64,000 nucleotides of DNA from contig NZ_JARXYX010000009.1 of the NCBI RefSeq assembly GCF_029893585.1, positions 62,001 to 126,000 of the forward strand, in the 5' to 3' direction. Source of the DNA: Streptomyces sp. LBL (GTDB lineage: Bacteria > Actinomycetota > Actinomycetes > Streptomycetales > Streptomycetaceae). The notes under the pieces were generated by a model. That model was given only the letters and a program-made list of their open reading frames with translations, was not told where the DNA came from and did not search any database. Positions 33,530-45,523 of this stretch are shown here, piece after piece; within the stretch, counting starts at the first letter, position 1, and each line of letters starts with the position of its first letter. The translations under genes were made by a program, and so were the position numbers.

Positions 33530-34815
33530 GCGGGAACGTCCTCTCGGGTCACTTCGGACGGGGTGAGATGCGCGCCGACATGCGAGGTCAGCTCCCAGTC
33601 GTTGCGGCCGCGCTGCTCACGCCATACGGCGCGGATGGCGGCCCCGGCGAGGAGCACCTGGTAGAACGGGCCGCCCACGACGAGCTTGAGATAGTGGACG
33701 AAGCGCACCCGGAGCCCGTACTGCTTGCCGAAGTCGTGCAGTCCGACGAGCTCGAAGACGAAGGTCACCATGGCGGTGACCAGCGGCAGGAAGGTGATGA
33801 AGGCGATACTCACGGGCACGTCGAGGAAGAGCGCGACGGCCACGTTGAGGGGGATGATGACGCCGGTGAAGGCCTGCATGAACGGCGTCATCAGCGTGTA
33901 GCGGGCCAGCAGTCGCTGCCCGAAGCCCGGGAGCTGTTTCCAGTCCTTCTTCCGGTACACCTGGAGGAAGCCCTGGTTCCAGCGGGTGCGCTGCTTCAGC
34001 AGCGACATCAGCGAACCGGGCGTCTCCTCCTTGGTCACCATGTCGGAGTCGTAGGCGACGACCACCTTCTTGCCGACGCTGGACAGCCGCACGCCCAGGT
34101 CGCAGTCCTCGGCGAGGCAGTCGGGGTCCCAGCCCTCGGCTTCCCGCAGCACGCCCGTACGGACGAAGACGGTGTTGCCGCCGAGCGGGATGAACCCTTT
34201 CTGCGCGTGCAGGTGCAGCCGCGAGCGGAACCAGAAGAAGTACTCCAGGCAGTTGCGCAGGCTGTACCAGCTGGAGTGGAAGTTGATCAGCTGCACCCCG
34301 CCCTGGACGACGTCCGCGCCGGTGGTGCGGAAGGCGTGGTCGACGTGCGCGAGGAGCTCCGGATGGACCTGGTCCTCGGCGTCGAAGACCCCGACGACAT
34401 CGCCGCGGCAGTGCGGCAATGCCGTGTTCATGGCCTTCGGCTTGTTCTTCTTCTCATGGGTGTCGACGACGACCCGGACGCGTGGATCACGCTCCGCGGC
34501 GTCGCAGGCGACCGCCGTGGTCTCCGGGTCGTCGTGCCCGACGATCACGATGATCTCGAAGTCGGTGTGGCTCGACTCCAGCAGCCGCTGGATGGTGTGG
34601 TCGAGCACGGCCTGTTCGTGCCGGGCCGGAAGCAGCAGCGAGAACGAGAGGCTCTCCCCGCCGTCCGGTCTGTGGAAGCGGGTGGAGGCGAGCACTTCGG
34701 GCGTACGCCACGCGTGCATCTGCCACCACAAGGTGAAGGCCGCCATCCAGAACAAGGCAAGCGAAACGGCAGCGAGGAAGACAGACGTGAGCAACAGATC
34801 CCCCCAGATCCCCAA
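33526..34815 (-). CDS. processive GT2 synthase (cellulose/PNAG-synthase-like)
   Basis: A 429-residue membrane transferase. A first helix (LLLTSVFLAAVSLALFWMAAFTLWW) is followed by a GT-A domain with KPKAMNTAL, FDAEDQVHP (metal Asp), LAEDCDLG (catalytic Asp) and QRTRWNQGF, which is the Q/RxxRW signature of processive synthases; several helices follow. It should polymerise a beta-linked glycan and extrude it. It is the first gene of a four-gene operon. The TTG start at 34815 is tentative. Confidence 0.9.
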   Translation of the reverse strand: MGIWGDLLLTSVFLAAVSLALFWMAAFTLWWQMHAWRTPEVLASTRFHRPDGGESLSFSLLLPARHEQAVLDHTIQRLLESSHTDFEIIVIVGHDDPETTAVACDAAERDPRVRVVVDTHEKKNKPKAMNTALPHCRGDVVGVFDAEDQVHPELLAHVDHAFRTTGADVVQGGVQLINFHSSWYSLRNCLEYFFWFRSRLHLHAQKGFIPLGGNTVFVRTGVLREAEGWDPDCLAEDCDLGVRLSSVGKKVVVAYDSDMVTKEETPGSLMSLLKQRTRWNQGFLQVYRKKDWKQLPGFGQRLLARYTLMTPFMQAFTGVIIPLNVAVALFLDVPVSIAFITFLPLVTAMVTFVFELVGLHDFGKQYGLRVRFVHYLKLVVGGPFYQVLLAGAAIRAVWREQRGRNDWELTSHVGAHLTPSEVTREDVPA

Positions 34816-35106
34816 AACCCCCGTCGCGACGGACTGTCGTCCATCGCGTCACTGTGCAGAGGTTAAGGGGGAACTGTGAAGCGCGGGAGTTGTTCTGATA
34901 AAATGTTAGTTTCGTAACGGCGAGGTAGGTAGCGGGAGTTACCCGAACGCATGGCGCATTTGGGCACCCTGAACGAAGCCCCCCGTTCCGGATCCCCGGC
35001 GCTCGGCGCGCTGTCCTCGGCCGGCCTCAGCTCCCGTTGGCGGCCATCAACACTCATTGACGGCCGTCAACTCTTGTTGGCGGCCATCAACTCTTGTTGA
35101 CTTCCC
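34816..35106. other. promoter region of the glycan operon
   Basis: No gene seen. Positions 34890-34915 are unusually A+T-rich for this genome (TAAAATGTTAG on the plus strand) and would suit the leftward promoter. Near-identical short repeats (GGCGGCCATCAAC, TTGTTGGC...) lie at 35038-35100. Confidence 0.4.
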
Positions 35107-37161
<2,055 letters not shown>

Positions 37162-37230
37162 GTACCCATCCTGCCCGAGCGTCCCGCCGGACCAGGGGAC
37201 GGACCTGGCCGCGACGCCACACGGATAAGA

Positions 37231-37380
37231 ACGATCGGGTGGTCTCAGGTCACCCGAGTCGGATCCGAGTGGTCCCAAGCCACCCGCCGCGGATCCGAGT
37301 GGTCTCAGGTCAACCGCCGCGGATCCGAGTGGCCCCAAGCCACCCGCCGCGGATCCGAGTGGTCTCAGGTCAACCGACGC
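37231..37380. repeat. five 30-bp tandem repeats
   Basis: Units read GGATCCGAGTGGTCTCAGGT then CAACCGCCGC, alternating with a variant having CCCAAGCCACC in the middle, so a 60-bp higher order is visible. They lie between the divergent YyaL-like and STAND genes. No gene in 37162-37468. Confidence 0.9.
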
Positions 37381-37468
37381 GAATTCGTTGATCGCCGCCC
37401 TCTCGCGCTCCCGCATCCACCGAAGGACACTGCAAGTCAAAGGAGTTGCGGCCGGAGGGGGACGAGAC

Positions 37469-40400
37469 ATGCGGGACAGTCATCGCGCGGAGGCCGAACG
37501 GCTGTTGGCGCGGGCCGTGGAGGAGGAGGTACGGCGCTCGGGCGGGCGCACCGAGGGCGGCGTGCTGCTGTCGCGGGCGCGTGGCGCGCTGGACGCGATG
37601 GCGCAGACCGCCGCCGGGGAGTACGAGGCCTACACCCGCGCACTGGACGAGGCGAAGGCCGGTCAGCTCACCTTCGGTCAGCGCTACGCCCAGGAGGGCT
37701 CCGGTACTCCGCTGCTGGTCGCGGGCGTCGCCGCGGTCGCGGCCGCCGTCGCCGACCTGGCGCTCGGCACCGGCGCGGGCACCGCGCTGGGCGCCGGGGT
37801 GGCCGTCGGAGTGGTGGGTGCGACGGCGACCGTCGTGAAGGTGGCCGGCTCCCATCTGCCGGCCGCGCACCACCGCGCGGGCGCGATCAGCCAGCCCGGC
37901 GGCCCCGAACAGCTGCGGCTGCAGTGGCTGACGGCACTGGAGGTACGGGGCATCCGCCCGTTCCTCGATCAGCAGCGGGTGCTGAGCGCGTCCACCGGGC
38001 CGAAGAAGACGGGCCCGCGTCTCATGGGTGCGGACAAGAGCGCGGCGGCCCGCGGACGCAGCGTGCTGCAGCAGTCGTTCGGCCAACTCCCGGAACCGGG
38101 CGGCACGTTCGCCGGCCGTCGGCAGGAGATGGCGCGGATCCGGCAGTGGGTGCAGGCGTCCCGGGCGAGCACGGAGACCCGGCCCACGGTGGTCGTGCTG
38201 CACGGGCCGCCCGGCAGCGGCCGTACGACACTCGCGGTGCGCGCCGCCCACGACCTCAAGGACTACTTCCGCGGCGCCTGCGTGGTCGATCTGCGCGGCG
38301 ACACCCCTCAGGAGCAGCCGCTGCCCACCCGGGACGCGCTGCTGCACCTCCTCAACCGGCTCGGTGCACCCCGCGAACAGTTGCTGTTCCGCGAGCGCTC
38401 CTCCGCGGACCAGCACGTCAAGCGGCTGAGCGAGCTGTACCACCAGCATCTGGCCGGCCTGCCGGTCACCATCGTCCTGGACGACGCCTCGGACCCCGAG
38501 CAGGTCCGCGCACTGGTCCCCGAGCGCTCCGACAGCCTGGTCCTGGTCACCGCCCGCGAGCCCCTCGCCCTGCCCGCCGACCTGCCCGCGGAGGTGCGGC
38601 ACCTCCCCGTCGAGGCCCTGGACGCGCCCGGTGCGGAGGAACTGCTCGGCGCGGCCGCGCAGGACAGCACCGGCCCCTACGACGCCGAGTCCAGCGACCG
38701 GATCAGAGAACTGTGCGGTGGTCTGCCGCTGGCGCTGCGGATCGCCGGGTCCTGCCTGGGCCCGCGCTCACCCCGTCAACTGGCCGCGGACCTGGGCGCG
38801 TACGGCCCGGTCGAACCCACCGAGCGGGTCCTGTGGCTGCGCTACACCGACCAGTCCGACACGGCCCGCCGGCTGCTGCGCCGCCTCGCCCTGGCCGGCC
38901 GTGCCTCGCTCGGCGCCGCCGCGGCGGCCTCGCTGCTGGCCACGGACGAGGCGGAGGCCAAGCGCCACCTGGAGGCGCTGGCCCGGGCGGGCCTGATCGA
39001 CCACGTCCGCGGCAACCGCTACCGCCTGCACGACGTCGTGCGGACCTTCGCCCAGGCCCGCCTCCTCGACGAGGAGGAACCGGCCGAACGTACGGCGGCG
39101 CAGGAACGGCTGATCGTGAACTACGCCGACCTCGCGGACTCCGTGCTGCGCCTGGTCGACGGCAACATGTCGACCCGCTCGGACCGCTTCAGCCCGCACG
39201 GCTTCCTCTCCCTGGACGAGGCGTTGCGCTGGCTGGACGACGAGTCGAGCTTCATCACGTCGACGCTGCGGCACGCGGAGGGCGTGAACCAGGCCGCCGT
39301 ACTGAATCTGCTGGGCGCCCTGTGCGACTACTGCCTGCTGCGCGGCGACCTCTACCGCCTGGGCGAGATCAGCGAGCTGGCGCAGGCCGTCGACCAGGGT
39401 TTGCTGGTCCGCTCGGTGCAGTGGCGTACAGGCATCGCGGCACGGCAGCTCGGCGAGCTGGACAAGGCGCGCACCACCCTGGCGTCGGTGGTGGACCTCT
39501 ATATGGAGGCCCATCACGACGCGGGCGCCGCCCGGGCCCTGTGCTCCCTCGGCATCACCCTCCACCATCAGGGCAACCTGTCCGAGGCCGCGGCCCGTCT
39601 CCGCGAGGCCCTCGATCTCCAGTCCGCCCCGGAGCTGGCCACCGACCGGGCCTGGACGATGCACGCGCTGGCGGCGGTGGAACGCGACCGGGCGCGTCTG
39701 TCGGAGGCGCTGGACCTGCTCACCGAGTCCCTGGTCCTGCACCGGGCCGGCGAGTCGGTGCACGGCGAGGCGTGGGCCCACTTCCAGCTCGGCCAGCTGG
39801 GCCTGCGCATGGGTGACGTCCCGCTCGCGGAACGTGAACTGCGCGCGGCCCTCGACCTGTACGGCCGCACCCGCGACGCCCGGGGCGAGGCCTGGGCCCT
39901 GACCCAGCTGGCCCGGGCCCGCCTGGTCGACGGCGACGCGCCCGCGGCGCTGGACGCCCTGCGCCAGGCGGCCTCCCGCCACCGCGACAACGAGGACGCC
40001 CGCGGCGAGGCCTGGACGGTCTACTACCTGGGCCAGGCCCTGGAGGAGGCGGGCGACCTCGACCAGGCGGTCCGCGAACTGGAACGTTCCCGCACGATGT
40101 TCTCCCGTATGCGCGACGTGTACGGCCTCGCCTGTGCCCGCCATCACTCGGCCCGGGTGACCCGGGACCAGCGAGCGGCACAGACGGGCTCGTTGCGGAA
40201 CTCCGGATTCGCCCGCCAGCTCCTGGTGGACGCCCGAGCCGACTTCCAGCGCATCGGCGTCGCGCACGGCGAGGCATGGACCTGCCTGGAGCTGGTGGTC
40301 GTGGAGGCGGGGAACGCCCGTACGCAGCAGGCCCTTGCGCTGTGCGACGAGGCGGTGGGGCTGTTCACGTCGTACGGCGACCGACGGGGCGAGGACTGGG

Positions 40401-40669
40401 CGCGTCTCCTCCGCTGCACACTGCTGCCGTATGCCTCGCCGGGAGGCACCGAGGTCGGCACGGCGGTCGCCCAGGAGGAACTGACCCAACTGTCCCGAGT
40501 CGGCCACCCGGCCCGCGACAAGAAACTGGCCGACCACATCGAGGCCTACCAGCTCCTTCTGGAGCGGGGCGTGGACCTCGAAGCGGGCTGGCAGGCGTGG
40601 CGGCTGGGGATGGTGCCGGGGAGGCATGCCCGGGAAATCATGGGGGTGGCGGTCGGTTCGCGGGCGTAG
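37469..40669 (+). CDS. STAND ATPase with membrane segment and TPR repeats
   Basis: A 1066-residue signalling protein. Residues 81-129 are strongly hydrophobic (two passes or a hairpin), so it is membrane-tied. Residues 212-560 are an NB-ARC/STAND module: Walker [12 protein letters not shown] (245-255), Walker [10 protein letters not shown] (333-341), GLPLAL, and RLHDVVRTF in the MHD position. Residues 600-1040 are TPR helices ([17 protein letters not shown] units). The pattern resembles the C-terminal part of AfsR-type regulators but without the SARP DNA-binding end. Start at 37469 has GGAGGGGG upstream. Trigger and target unknown. Confidence 0.85.
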   Translation: MRDSHRAEAERLLARAVEEEVRRSGGRTEGGVLLSRARGALDAMAQTAAGEYEAYTRALDEAKAGQLTFGQRYAQEGSGTPLLVAGVAAVAAAVADLALGTGAGTALGAGVAVGVVGATATVVKVAGSHLPAAHHRAGAISQPGGPEQLRLQWLTALEVRGIRPFLDQQRVLSASTGPKKTGPRLMGADKSAAARGRSVLQQSFGQLPEPGGTFAGRRQEMARIRQWVQASRASTETRPTVVVLHGPPGSGRTTLAVRAAHDLKDYFRGACVVDLRGDTPQEQPLPTRDALLHLLNRLGAPREQLLFRERSSADQHVKRLSELYHQHLAGLPVTIVLDDASDPEQVRALVPERSDSLVLVTAREPLALPADLPAEVRHLPVEALDAPGAEELLGAAAQDSTGPYDAESSDRIRELCGGLPLALRIAGSCLGPRSPRQLAADLGAYGPVEPTERVLWLRYTDQSDTARRLLRRLALAGRASLGAAAAASLLATDEAEAKRHLEALARAGLIDHVRGNRYRLHDVVRTFAQARLLDEEEPAERTAAQERLIVNYADLADSVLRLVDGNMSTRSDRFSPHGFLSLDEALRWLDDESSFITSTLRHAEGVNQAAVLNLLGALCDYCLLRGDLYRLGEISELAQAVDQGLLVRSVQWRTGIAARQLGELDKARTTLASVVDLYMEAHHDAGAARALCSLGITLHHQGNLSEAAARLREALDLQSAPELATDRAWTMHALAAVERDRARLSEALDLLTESLVLHRAGESVHGEAWAHFQLGQLGLRMGDVPLAERELRAALDLYGRTRDARGEAWALTQLARARLVDGDAPAALDALRQAASRHRDNEDARGEAWTVYYLGQALEEAGDLDQAVRELERSRTMFSRMRDVYGLACARHHSARVTRDQRAAQTGSLRNSGFARQLLVDARADFQRIGVAHGEAWTCLELVVVEAGNARTQQALALCDEAVGLFTSYGDRRGEDWARLLRCTLLPYASPGGTEVGTAVAQEELTQLSRVGHPARDKKLADHIEAYQLLLERGVDLEAGWQAWRLGMVPGRHAREIMGVAVGSRA

Positions 40670-40756
40670 ACCGGCCGCGGAGCCCGTGCCACCGCGGCCA
40701 CCGCACCCACGGCGGCCACCGCCGGACGACCCCCGTGACGGCGGTGGCACGGTGAG

Positions 40757-40870
40757 CGGGACGGCCGCGGTGGGCGGGACGGCCGCGGTGGGCGGGACGG
40801 CCGCGGTGGGCGCGCCGACCCGCACCCGACCCGCGCCGACCCGCGCCGACCCGCGCCGACCCGCGTCGGG
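40757..40870. repeat. short G+C-rich tandem repeats
   Basis: Three 18-bp units (GGGACGGCCGCGGTGGGC) are followed by about five 10-bp units (CGCGCCGACC) in the gap between the STAND gene (stop 40669) and the small membrane-protein gene. No gene is seen in this gap. Confidence 0.8.
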
Positions 40871-40923
40871 TGCGGTGGGCGTCGGCCCGGCCGCCCGCTT
40901 CCCGGTGCGGCGTCCCGGCGGTC

Positions 40924-41169
40924 TCAGCCCTGCTTCGCCTTCGGCTCGGCCGCAGTGCCCGTGCCCCCAGAGCCTGCCTTCCCGTCCGAGGACTCGGTGA
41001 AGTCGACCTTGTTCATGTGCCGGCTCATGGACTTCATCAGAGCCCACACCGCCAGGGCCATCACCGCGAAGACGATGAAGCCGAGGACACCGGGGGTCAC
41101 CTTGTCGTCGTCGACCTCCTTGGCGAGGGTCGCGAGGTGCGTCATTGCCAGGCTTGCGCTTGCGCTCAT
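40924..41169 (-). CDS. small single-span membrane protein
   Basis: An 81-residue protein: MTHLATLAKEVDDDKVTPGVLGFIVFAVMALAVWALMKSMSRHM, one helix (about residues 30-50), then a charged, Gly-rich tail. It begins 1 nt after the stop of the mca gene, so it is translationally coupled to mca. I recall the same neighbour in other Streptomyces. No known function; a link to mycothiol chemistry is only suggested by position. An internal ATG at 41145 is an alternative start. Confidence 0.75.
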   Translation of the reverse strand: MSASASLAMTHLATLAKEVDDDKVTPGVLGFIVFAVMALAVWALMKSMSRHMNKVDFTESSDGKAGSGGTGTAAEPKAKQG

Positions 41170-41170
41170 G

Positions 41171-42052
41171 TCAGGCATTGTCGCGGATGCCCGCAAAGAG
41201 GTCGTCCTCGGGGAGGGAGGTATCGACGAGGGACTTCGCGAGCTCGTACTCCTCCGTCGGCCAGACCTTCCTCTGGAGCTCCATCGGCACGCGGAACCAA
41301 CCGCCGTCGGGGTCGATCTGCGTGGCGTGCGCGATCAGCGCCTTGTCACGGATCTCGAAGAAGTCGCCGCACGGGACGTACGTGGTCAGCGTGCGCTCGT
41401 GGAGGCCGAACTCGTCCCAGCGCTTGAGCCACTCCCCGTACGGCGACTCCAGGCCTCGGTCGAGCATCGCCTGGTGCAGCGCCTCGGTGCGGGGGCGGTT
41501 GAAGCCCTGGTTGTAGTAGAGCTTCTGCGGCTGGTACGCCGGGCCGAACTCCTCCTCCGGATACTTCTCGGTGTCCGCCGCACCCTCGAACGCCACCATG
41601 GAGATCTTGTGGGTCATGATGTGGTCGGGGTGCGGGTAGCCGCCGTTCTCGTCGTAGGTGGTGATCACCTGCGGGCGGAACGAACGGATCTTTCTCACCA
41701 GCTCACCGGACGCCTTGTCGATGTCCTCCAGGGCGAAGCAGCCATCCGGCAGCGGCGGCAGCGGGTCGCCCTCGGGCAGGCCGGAGTCGACGAAACCGAG
41801 CCACTCCTGCTTGACGCCCAGGATCTCGCGGGCCTCGTCCATCTCCTTCTTGCGTACTTCGTGGATGTGCTCCTCGATGTACGGGTCACCCTGCAGCTTC
41901 GGATTGAGGATGGAGCCGCGCTCCCCGCCCGTGCAGGTCACGACGAGCACGTCCACCCCCTCGGACACGTACTTCGCCATGGTGGCCGCGCCCTTGCTCG
42001 ACTCGTCGTCGGGGTGGGCGTGCACGGCCATCAGTCGCAACTGGTCAGTCAA
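41171..42052 (-). CDS. mca: mycothiol S-conjugate amidase Mca
   Basis: A 293-residue cytoplasmic zinc amidase of the LmbE/MshB family. Metal and catalytic motifs: VHAHPDDESSKG (His, Asp, Asp) and GGYPHPDHIMTH (His). It cleaves mycothiol S-conjugates to remove toxic electrophiles and antibiotics in actinomycetes. Extra C-terminal segments (YYNQGFNRPRTEALHQ) fit Mca rather than MshB. The TTG start at 42052 is supported by the conserved N-terminus. Confidence 0.93.
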   Translation of the reverse strand: MTDQLRLMAVHAHPDDESSKGAATMAKYVSEGVDVLVVTCTGGERGSILNPKLQGDPYIEEHIHEVRKKEMDEAREILGVKQEWLGFVDSGLPEGDPLPPLPDGCFALEDIDKASGELVRKIRSFRPQVITTYDENGGYPHPDHIMTHKISMVAFEGAADTEKYPEEEFGPAYQPQKLYYNQGFNRPRTEALHQAMLDRGLESPYGEWLKRWDEFGLHERTLTTYVPCGDFFEIRDKALIAHATQIDPDGGWFRVPMELQRKVWPTEEYELAKSLVDTSLPEDDLFAGIRDNA

Positions 42053-42254
42053 GACTCAATCCTTGTAGTCGGCGCCCGATGTGAACGGGTGCAATTCAAT
42101 AGGTGCCGTCCCTCAGGGACGTCGTTGAGGGGCGGCGGCCGAGGGGCGAGCGGGAGGCTTCTATAGTGACCGAATCGGGCGGCGAATTGTTCCGGGGTCC
42201 GGCTCCGAAGGCCGCTTCCGGGAGATTGGTCCCGCTTCTGCCGAGAGGACGATC

Positions 42255-42653
42255 ATGAGTACGGTGAGCACGCGACCGCCCGAGGGCCGTTACGGCCGCT
42301 CCTCGGACGAGCGCGCCGATCACAAGCTCAAGATCGCGGGGTCCGTCTTCACTGCCCTGCTGCTCGCCCTCATGGGCTACTTCGCCTACCACTACGTCGG
42401 CCAGAACAAGATCAGCGCCGAAGTGATCACGTTCGAGCAGGGCAAGGACGCGGTCCAGGTACATCTGGAGGTCCGCAAGGACTCCGGTGTCAGCGGCTAC
42501 TGCACCGTACGCTCCCAGGCGGAGAGCGGCGCCGAGGTGGGCCGGGCCGACTTCCGTTTCACCGGGGACGCCACCCGCATCGACAAGGTCGTCACACTCC
42601 GCACGACGTCACCCGGCACCACGGCCGAGCTCCTGGGCTGTCACGCCGACTGA
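42255..42653 (+). CDS. DUF4307 membrane protein
   Basis: A 132-residue protein: short cytoplasmic start (RPPEGRYGRSSDERADHKLKI), one helix (AGSVFTALLLALMGYFAYHYV), then a beta-rich extracellular domain with KDAVQVHLEVRKDSGVSGYCTVRSQ and a late Cys (LLGCHAD). This is the DUF4307 pattern, conserved between mca and greA in actinomycetes. Function unknown. Confidence 0.85.
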   Translation: MSTVSTRPPEGRYGRSSDERADHKLKIAGSVFTALLLALMGYFAYHYVGQNKISAEVITFEQGKDAVQVHLEVRKDSGVSGYCTVRSQAESGAEVGRADFRFTGDATRIDKVVTLRTTSPGTTAELLGCHAD

Positions 42654-42848
42654 CCCGCCCCGGGGGACGACCGCGCCCAGCTCGCCCGCGAATACATGGG
42701 CGATGACCTGCGCAGACGCGTTTCTGGTCGCTTATGTCCTCCCCCTTCCGCTTCTGAATTGTTAGGCTCGTGGTTTCGCCCATCCAGGAAGGAACATTCT
42801 TCTGGGTAGGGCGATGCTTTGTATTCCCAGTACCTACGAGGAGCACCT

Positions 42849-43349
42849 GTGACCCAGACCAGCGACAACGTCACCTGGCTGACCCAGGAGGCGTACAACC
42901 AGCTCAAGGCCGAGCTGGAGTACCTGTCTGGTCCTGCGCGCACGGAGATCGCCGCCAAGATCGCCGCCGCGCGCGAGGAGGGGGACCTGCGCGAGAACGG
43001 CGGGTACCACGCGGCCAAGGAGGAGCAGGGCAAGCAGGAACTCCGTGTGCGCCAGCTGACCCAGCTCCTGGAGAACGCCAAGGTCGGCGAGGCGCCGGCC
43101 TCGACGGACGGCACCGTGGCCCCGGGCATGGTCGTGACCATCGCCTTCGACGGCGACGAGAACGACACGCTGACCTTCCTGCTCGCCTCGCGCGAGTACG
43201 CGAGCTCCGACATCGAGACCTACTCGCCCCAGTCCCCTCTGGGCTCCGGCGTGATCGGCCACAAGGTCGGCGAGGGCGCGGAGTACGAGCTGCCGAACGG
43301 CAGGAAGGCCTCGGTGACGATCCTCAAGTCCGAGCCGTACAGCGGCTGA
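42849..43349 (+). CDS. greA: transcription elongation factor GreA
   Basis: A 166-residue factor that rescues backtracked RNA polymerase by promoting transcript cleavage. N-terminal coiled coil (LTQEAYNQLKAELEYLSGPARTEIAAKIAAAREEGDLRENGGY), with its acidic tip in EEGDLREN, then the FKBP-like GreA_GreB C-domain (SPLGSGVIGHKVGEGAEYELPNG). The GTG start at 42849 has GAGGAG upstream. Single gene. Confidence 0.96.
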   Translation: MTQTSDNVTWLTQEAYNQLKAELEYLSGPARTEIAAKIAAAREEGDLRENGGYHAAKEEQGKQELRVRQLTQLLENAKVGEAPASTDGTVAPGMVVTIAFDGDENDTLTFLLASREYASSDIETYSPQSPLGSGVIGHKVGEGAEYELPNGRKASVTILKSEPYSG

Positions 43350-43398
43350 CCACTCGGTCGCCATCGACGGCCGATTCCGGCCGGCCTGACCTTGACGG

Positions 43399-43454
43399 GC
43401 CCCCGGCGTTCCCGTGAGACGCATCAGCAGCGTCCTCCCCGTGACGCCGGGGGC
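43399..43454. terminator. hairpin between greA and the ABC operon
   Basis: 11-bp perfect stem GCCCCCGGCGT / ACGCCGGGGGC with a long (34-nt) loop. Degenerate 18-bp repeats (CTTCGTGACGCCGG-like) follow to about 43500. The genes converge here. Confidence 0.5.
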
Positions 43455-43508
43455 TTCGTGACGCCGGAGGCTTCGTCATAGCGGGGGCTTCCTCATGGCG
43501 GGGCTTGC

Positions 43509-44354
43509 TCATGCCGTGGCGGAGCGGTACTTGCGGACCGCCAGCGTCCTGAATATGACGATGATCAGGACCGAGTAGATCAGCGAGGCCCACACCGGGT
43601 GCACCATGGGCCAGGCGTCCGAGGTCGAGACCCCGGGGTTGCCGAAGAGCACGCGGCAGGCCTGGACGGTCGCGCTGAACGGATTCCAGTCGGCGACGTG
43701 CTGCAGCCAGGGCGTCATCCGGCTGGAGTCCACGAACGCGTTCGAGACGAACGTGACCGGGAAGAGCCAGATCAGTCCGCCCGAGGTCGCCGCCTCCGGC
43801 GTCCGTACGGACAGCCCGATGACCGCGCCGATCCAGGTGAACGCGTAGCCCGCCAGAAGCAGCAGTCCGAAGGCGCCGAGCACCTCGCCGATGTTGGTGT
43901 GGGTGCGCCAGCCGACCAGCAGGGCGACCATGGCCAGCACGAACAGGGTGAGCGCGGTCTGCACCAGATCGGCGAGCGTGCGCCCGGTGAGCACCGCGCC
44001 GCGCGCCATGGGCAGCGAGCGGAAGCGGTCGATGAGCCCCTTGTGCATGTCGTCGGCGATGCCCGCGCCCGCCCCGGCGGTGGCGAAGGTGACGGTCTGG
44101 GCGAAGATGCCTGCCATCAGGAACTCACGGTAGACCTGCGGGTCCGTGGTGCCGCCGATGTTCATGGAGCCACCGAAGACGTAGCTGAACAGCACCACGA
44201 ACATAATGGGCTGAATCAGCCCGAAAATAACCATTTCAGGAATTCGGGACATGCGAATCAGGTTCCGCTTGGCCACGACCAGCGAGTCCCGGATGGACTG
44301 GGTGACGGGGTTGGCGGGCGCCCCGATCCGCACGGCGTCGGTGACGGCACTCAC
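43509..44354 (-). CDS. ABC-2 type exporter permease (DrrB-like)
   Basis: A 281-residue membrane protein with six segments. IFGLIQPIMFVVLFSYVFGG, MAGIFAQTVTFA and ERFRSLPMARGAVLTGRTL-like text (LIDRFRSLPMARGAVLTGRT) are DrrB/NodJ hallmarks. It pairs with the ATPase encoded just upstream (4-bp overlap). The family exports drugs such as daunorubicin and also polysaccharides or lipids; the substrate here is unknown. Confidence 0.93.
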   Translation of the reverse strand: MSAVTDAVRIGAPANPVTQSIRDSLVVAKRNLIRMSRIPEMVIFGLIQPIMFVVLFSYVFGGSMNIGGTTDPQVYREFLMAGIFAQTVTFATAGAGAGIADDMHKGLIDRFRSLPMARGAVLTGRTLADLVQTALTLFVLAMVALLVGWRTHTNIGEVLGAFGLLLLAGYAFTWIGAVIGLSVRTPEAATSGGLIWLFPVTFVSNAFVDSSRMTPWLQHVADWNPFSATVQACRVLFGNPGVSTSDAWPMVHPVWASLIYSVLIIVIFRTLAVRKYRSATA

Positions 44355-45409
44355 TGGGCGGCCTCCTTCTTCTCGGCCTGCTCGGCCTTCTGATTCCTCT
44401 GGCCCTTCTGGTCCTTCTTGGGCCTGCGGTCCTTGGCGTCCGCCGCCGCCTCGTTCCCCTCGTCCCCGACCTCGGCCACATGGCCCGTCAGGGAGAGGAA
44501 GACATCATCCAGGGTCGGGCGGCGCAGCCCGATGTCGTCTATCTCGATGCCGCGGACGTCGAGTTCGCGGATGACCTCGGCGAGGAGCTTCGCGCCGCCG
44601 GAGACAGGCACGGTGAGCTTGCGTGTGTGGTCCTCGATGGACGTCTCGCCCTTGCCGAAGCCCGCAAGCACCTCGGCGGCGGTCGCGATGTGCTCTCGCT
44701 CATGGACCACGACCTCGACGCGCTCACCGCCGGTGCGGGCCTTGAGCTGGTCGGAGGTGCCGCGGGCGATGACTTTGCCGTGGTCGACCACGGCGATGTC
44801 GTGGGCGAGGTGGTCGGCCTCCTCCAGGTACTGGGTGGTCAGCAGCAGCGTCGTACCGCCGGAGACCAGCTGCTTGATGACCTCCCACAGCTGCTGTCGG
44901 TTGCGGGGGTCGAGACCGGTGGTCGGTTCGTCCATGAACATCACGGGCGGGGACACGACGAGCGCCGCGGCCAGGTCGAGGCGGCGTCGCATGCCGCCGG
45001 AGTAGGTCTTCGCGGGCCGGTCGGCCGCGTCGGCGAGGTGGAACTGGTCGAGCAACTCACCGGCCCGGACCTTCGCCGCCCTGGCCTTCATCTGGTAGAG
45101 CTGGCCGACCATCTGGAGGTTCTCGCGGCCGGTCAGGTACTCGTCGACCGCGGCGAACTGGCCGGACAGGCCGATCGAGCGCCGCACCGCGTCCGGCTGC
45201 TCGAGCACGTCCAGACCGGCGACGACGGCCTTGCCGCTGTCGGGGCGCAGCAGGGTCGTCAGGCAGCGGACGGCGGTCGTCTTGCCCGCACCGTTCGGTC
45301 CGAGCAGGCCGAGGACCGTACCTTCGGGGACATCGAGGTCGACGCCGTCCAGAGCCCTTACGTGGCCGAAGGTCTTGACCAGGCCTTCGGCATAGATGGC
45401 GCCTGGCAT
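44351..45409 (-). CDS. ABC exporter ATPase (DrrA-like)
   Basis: A 352-residue ATPase. Walker A GPNGAGKTT, the C-loop YSGGMRRRLDLAAAL, Walker B VMFMDEPTTGLD and the His switch. The C-terminal tail has the DUF4162-like domain of DrrA proteins, then a Lys/Glu/Gln-rich end. The start (45409) follows GGAG by 6 nt. Forms an operon with the permease, driven by the palindromic promoter at 45524-45552. Confidence 0.94.
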   Translation of the reverse strand: MPGAIYAEGLVKTFGHVRALDGVDLDVPEGTVLGLLGPNGAGKTTAVRCLTTLLRPDSGKAVVAGLDVLEQPDAVRRSIGLSGQFAAVDEYLTGRENLQMVGQLYQMKARAAKVRAGELLDQFHLADAADRPAKTYSGGMRRRLDLAAALVVSPPVMFMDEPTTGLDPRNRQQLWEVIKQLVSGGTTLLLTTQYLEEADHLAHDIAVVDHGKVIARGTSDQLKARTGGERVEVVVHEREHIATAAEVLAGFGKGETSIEDHTRKLTVPVSGGAKLLAEVIRELDVRGIEIDDIGLRRPTLDDVFLSLTGHVAEVGDEGNEAAADAKDRRPKKDQKGQRNQKAEQAEKKEAAQ

Positions 45410-45523
45410 ATGAGTCTCCACGTCTTCGGGGATTCTTGGGAAAGCCTAGATGCGCTGGATGTGAATGGGTCCGTCTGAGCGGTTCGTCCGGACTGGCGAG
45501 CGATCGACGACTTTACGACACAC

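Noticed and set aside
42162..42167. TATAGT as a -10 box for the DUF4307 gene
   Set aside because: No matching -35 element at a normal distance, so support is too thin.
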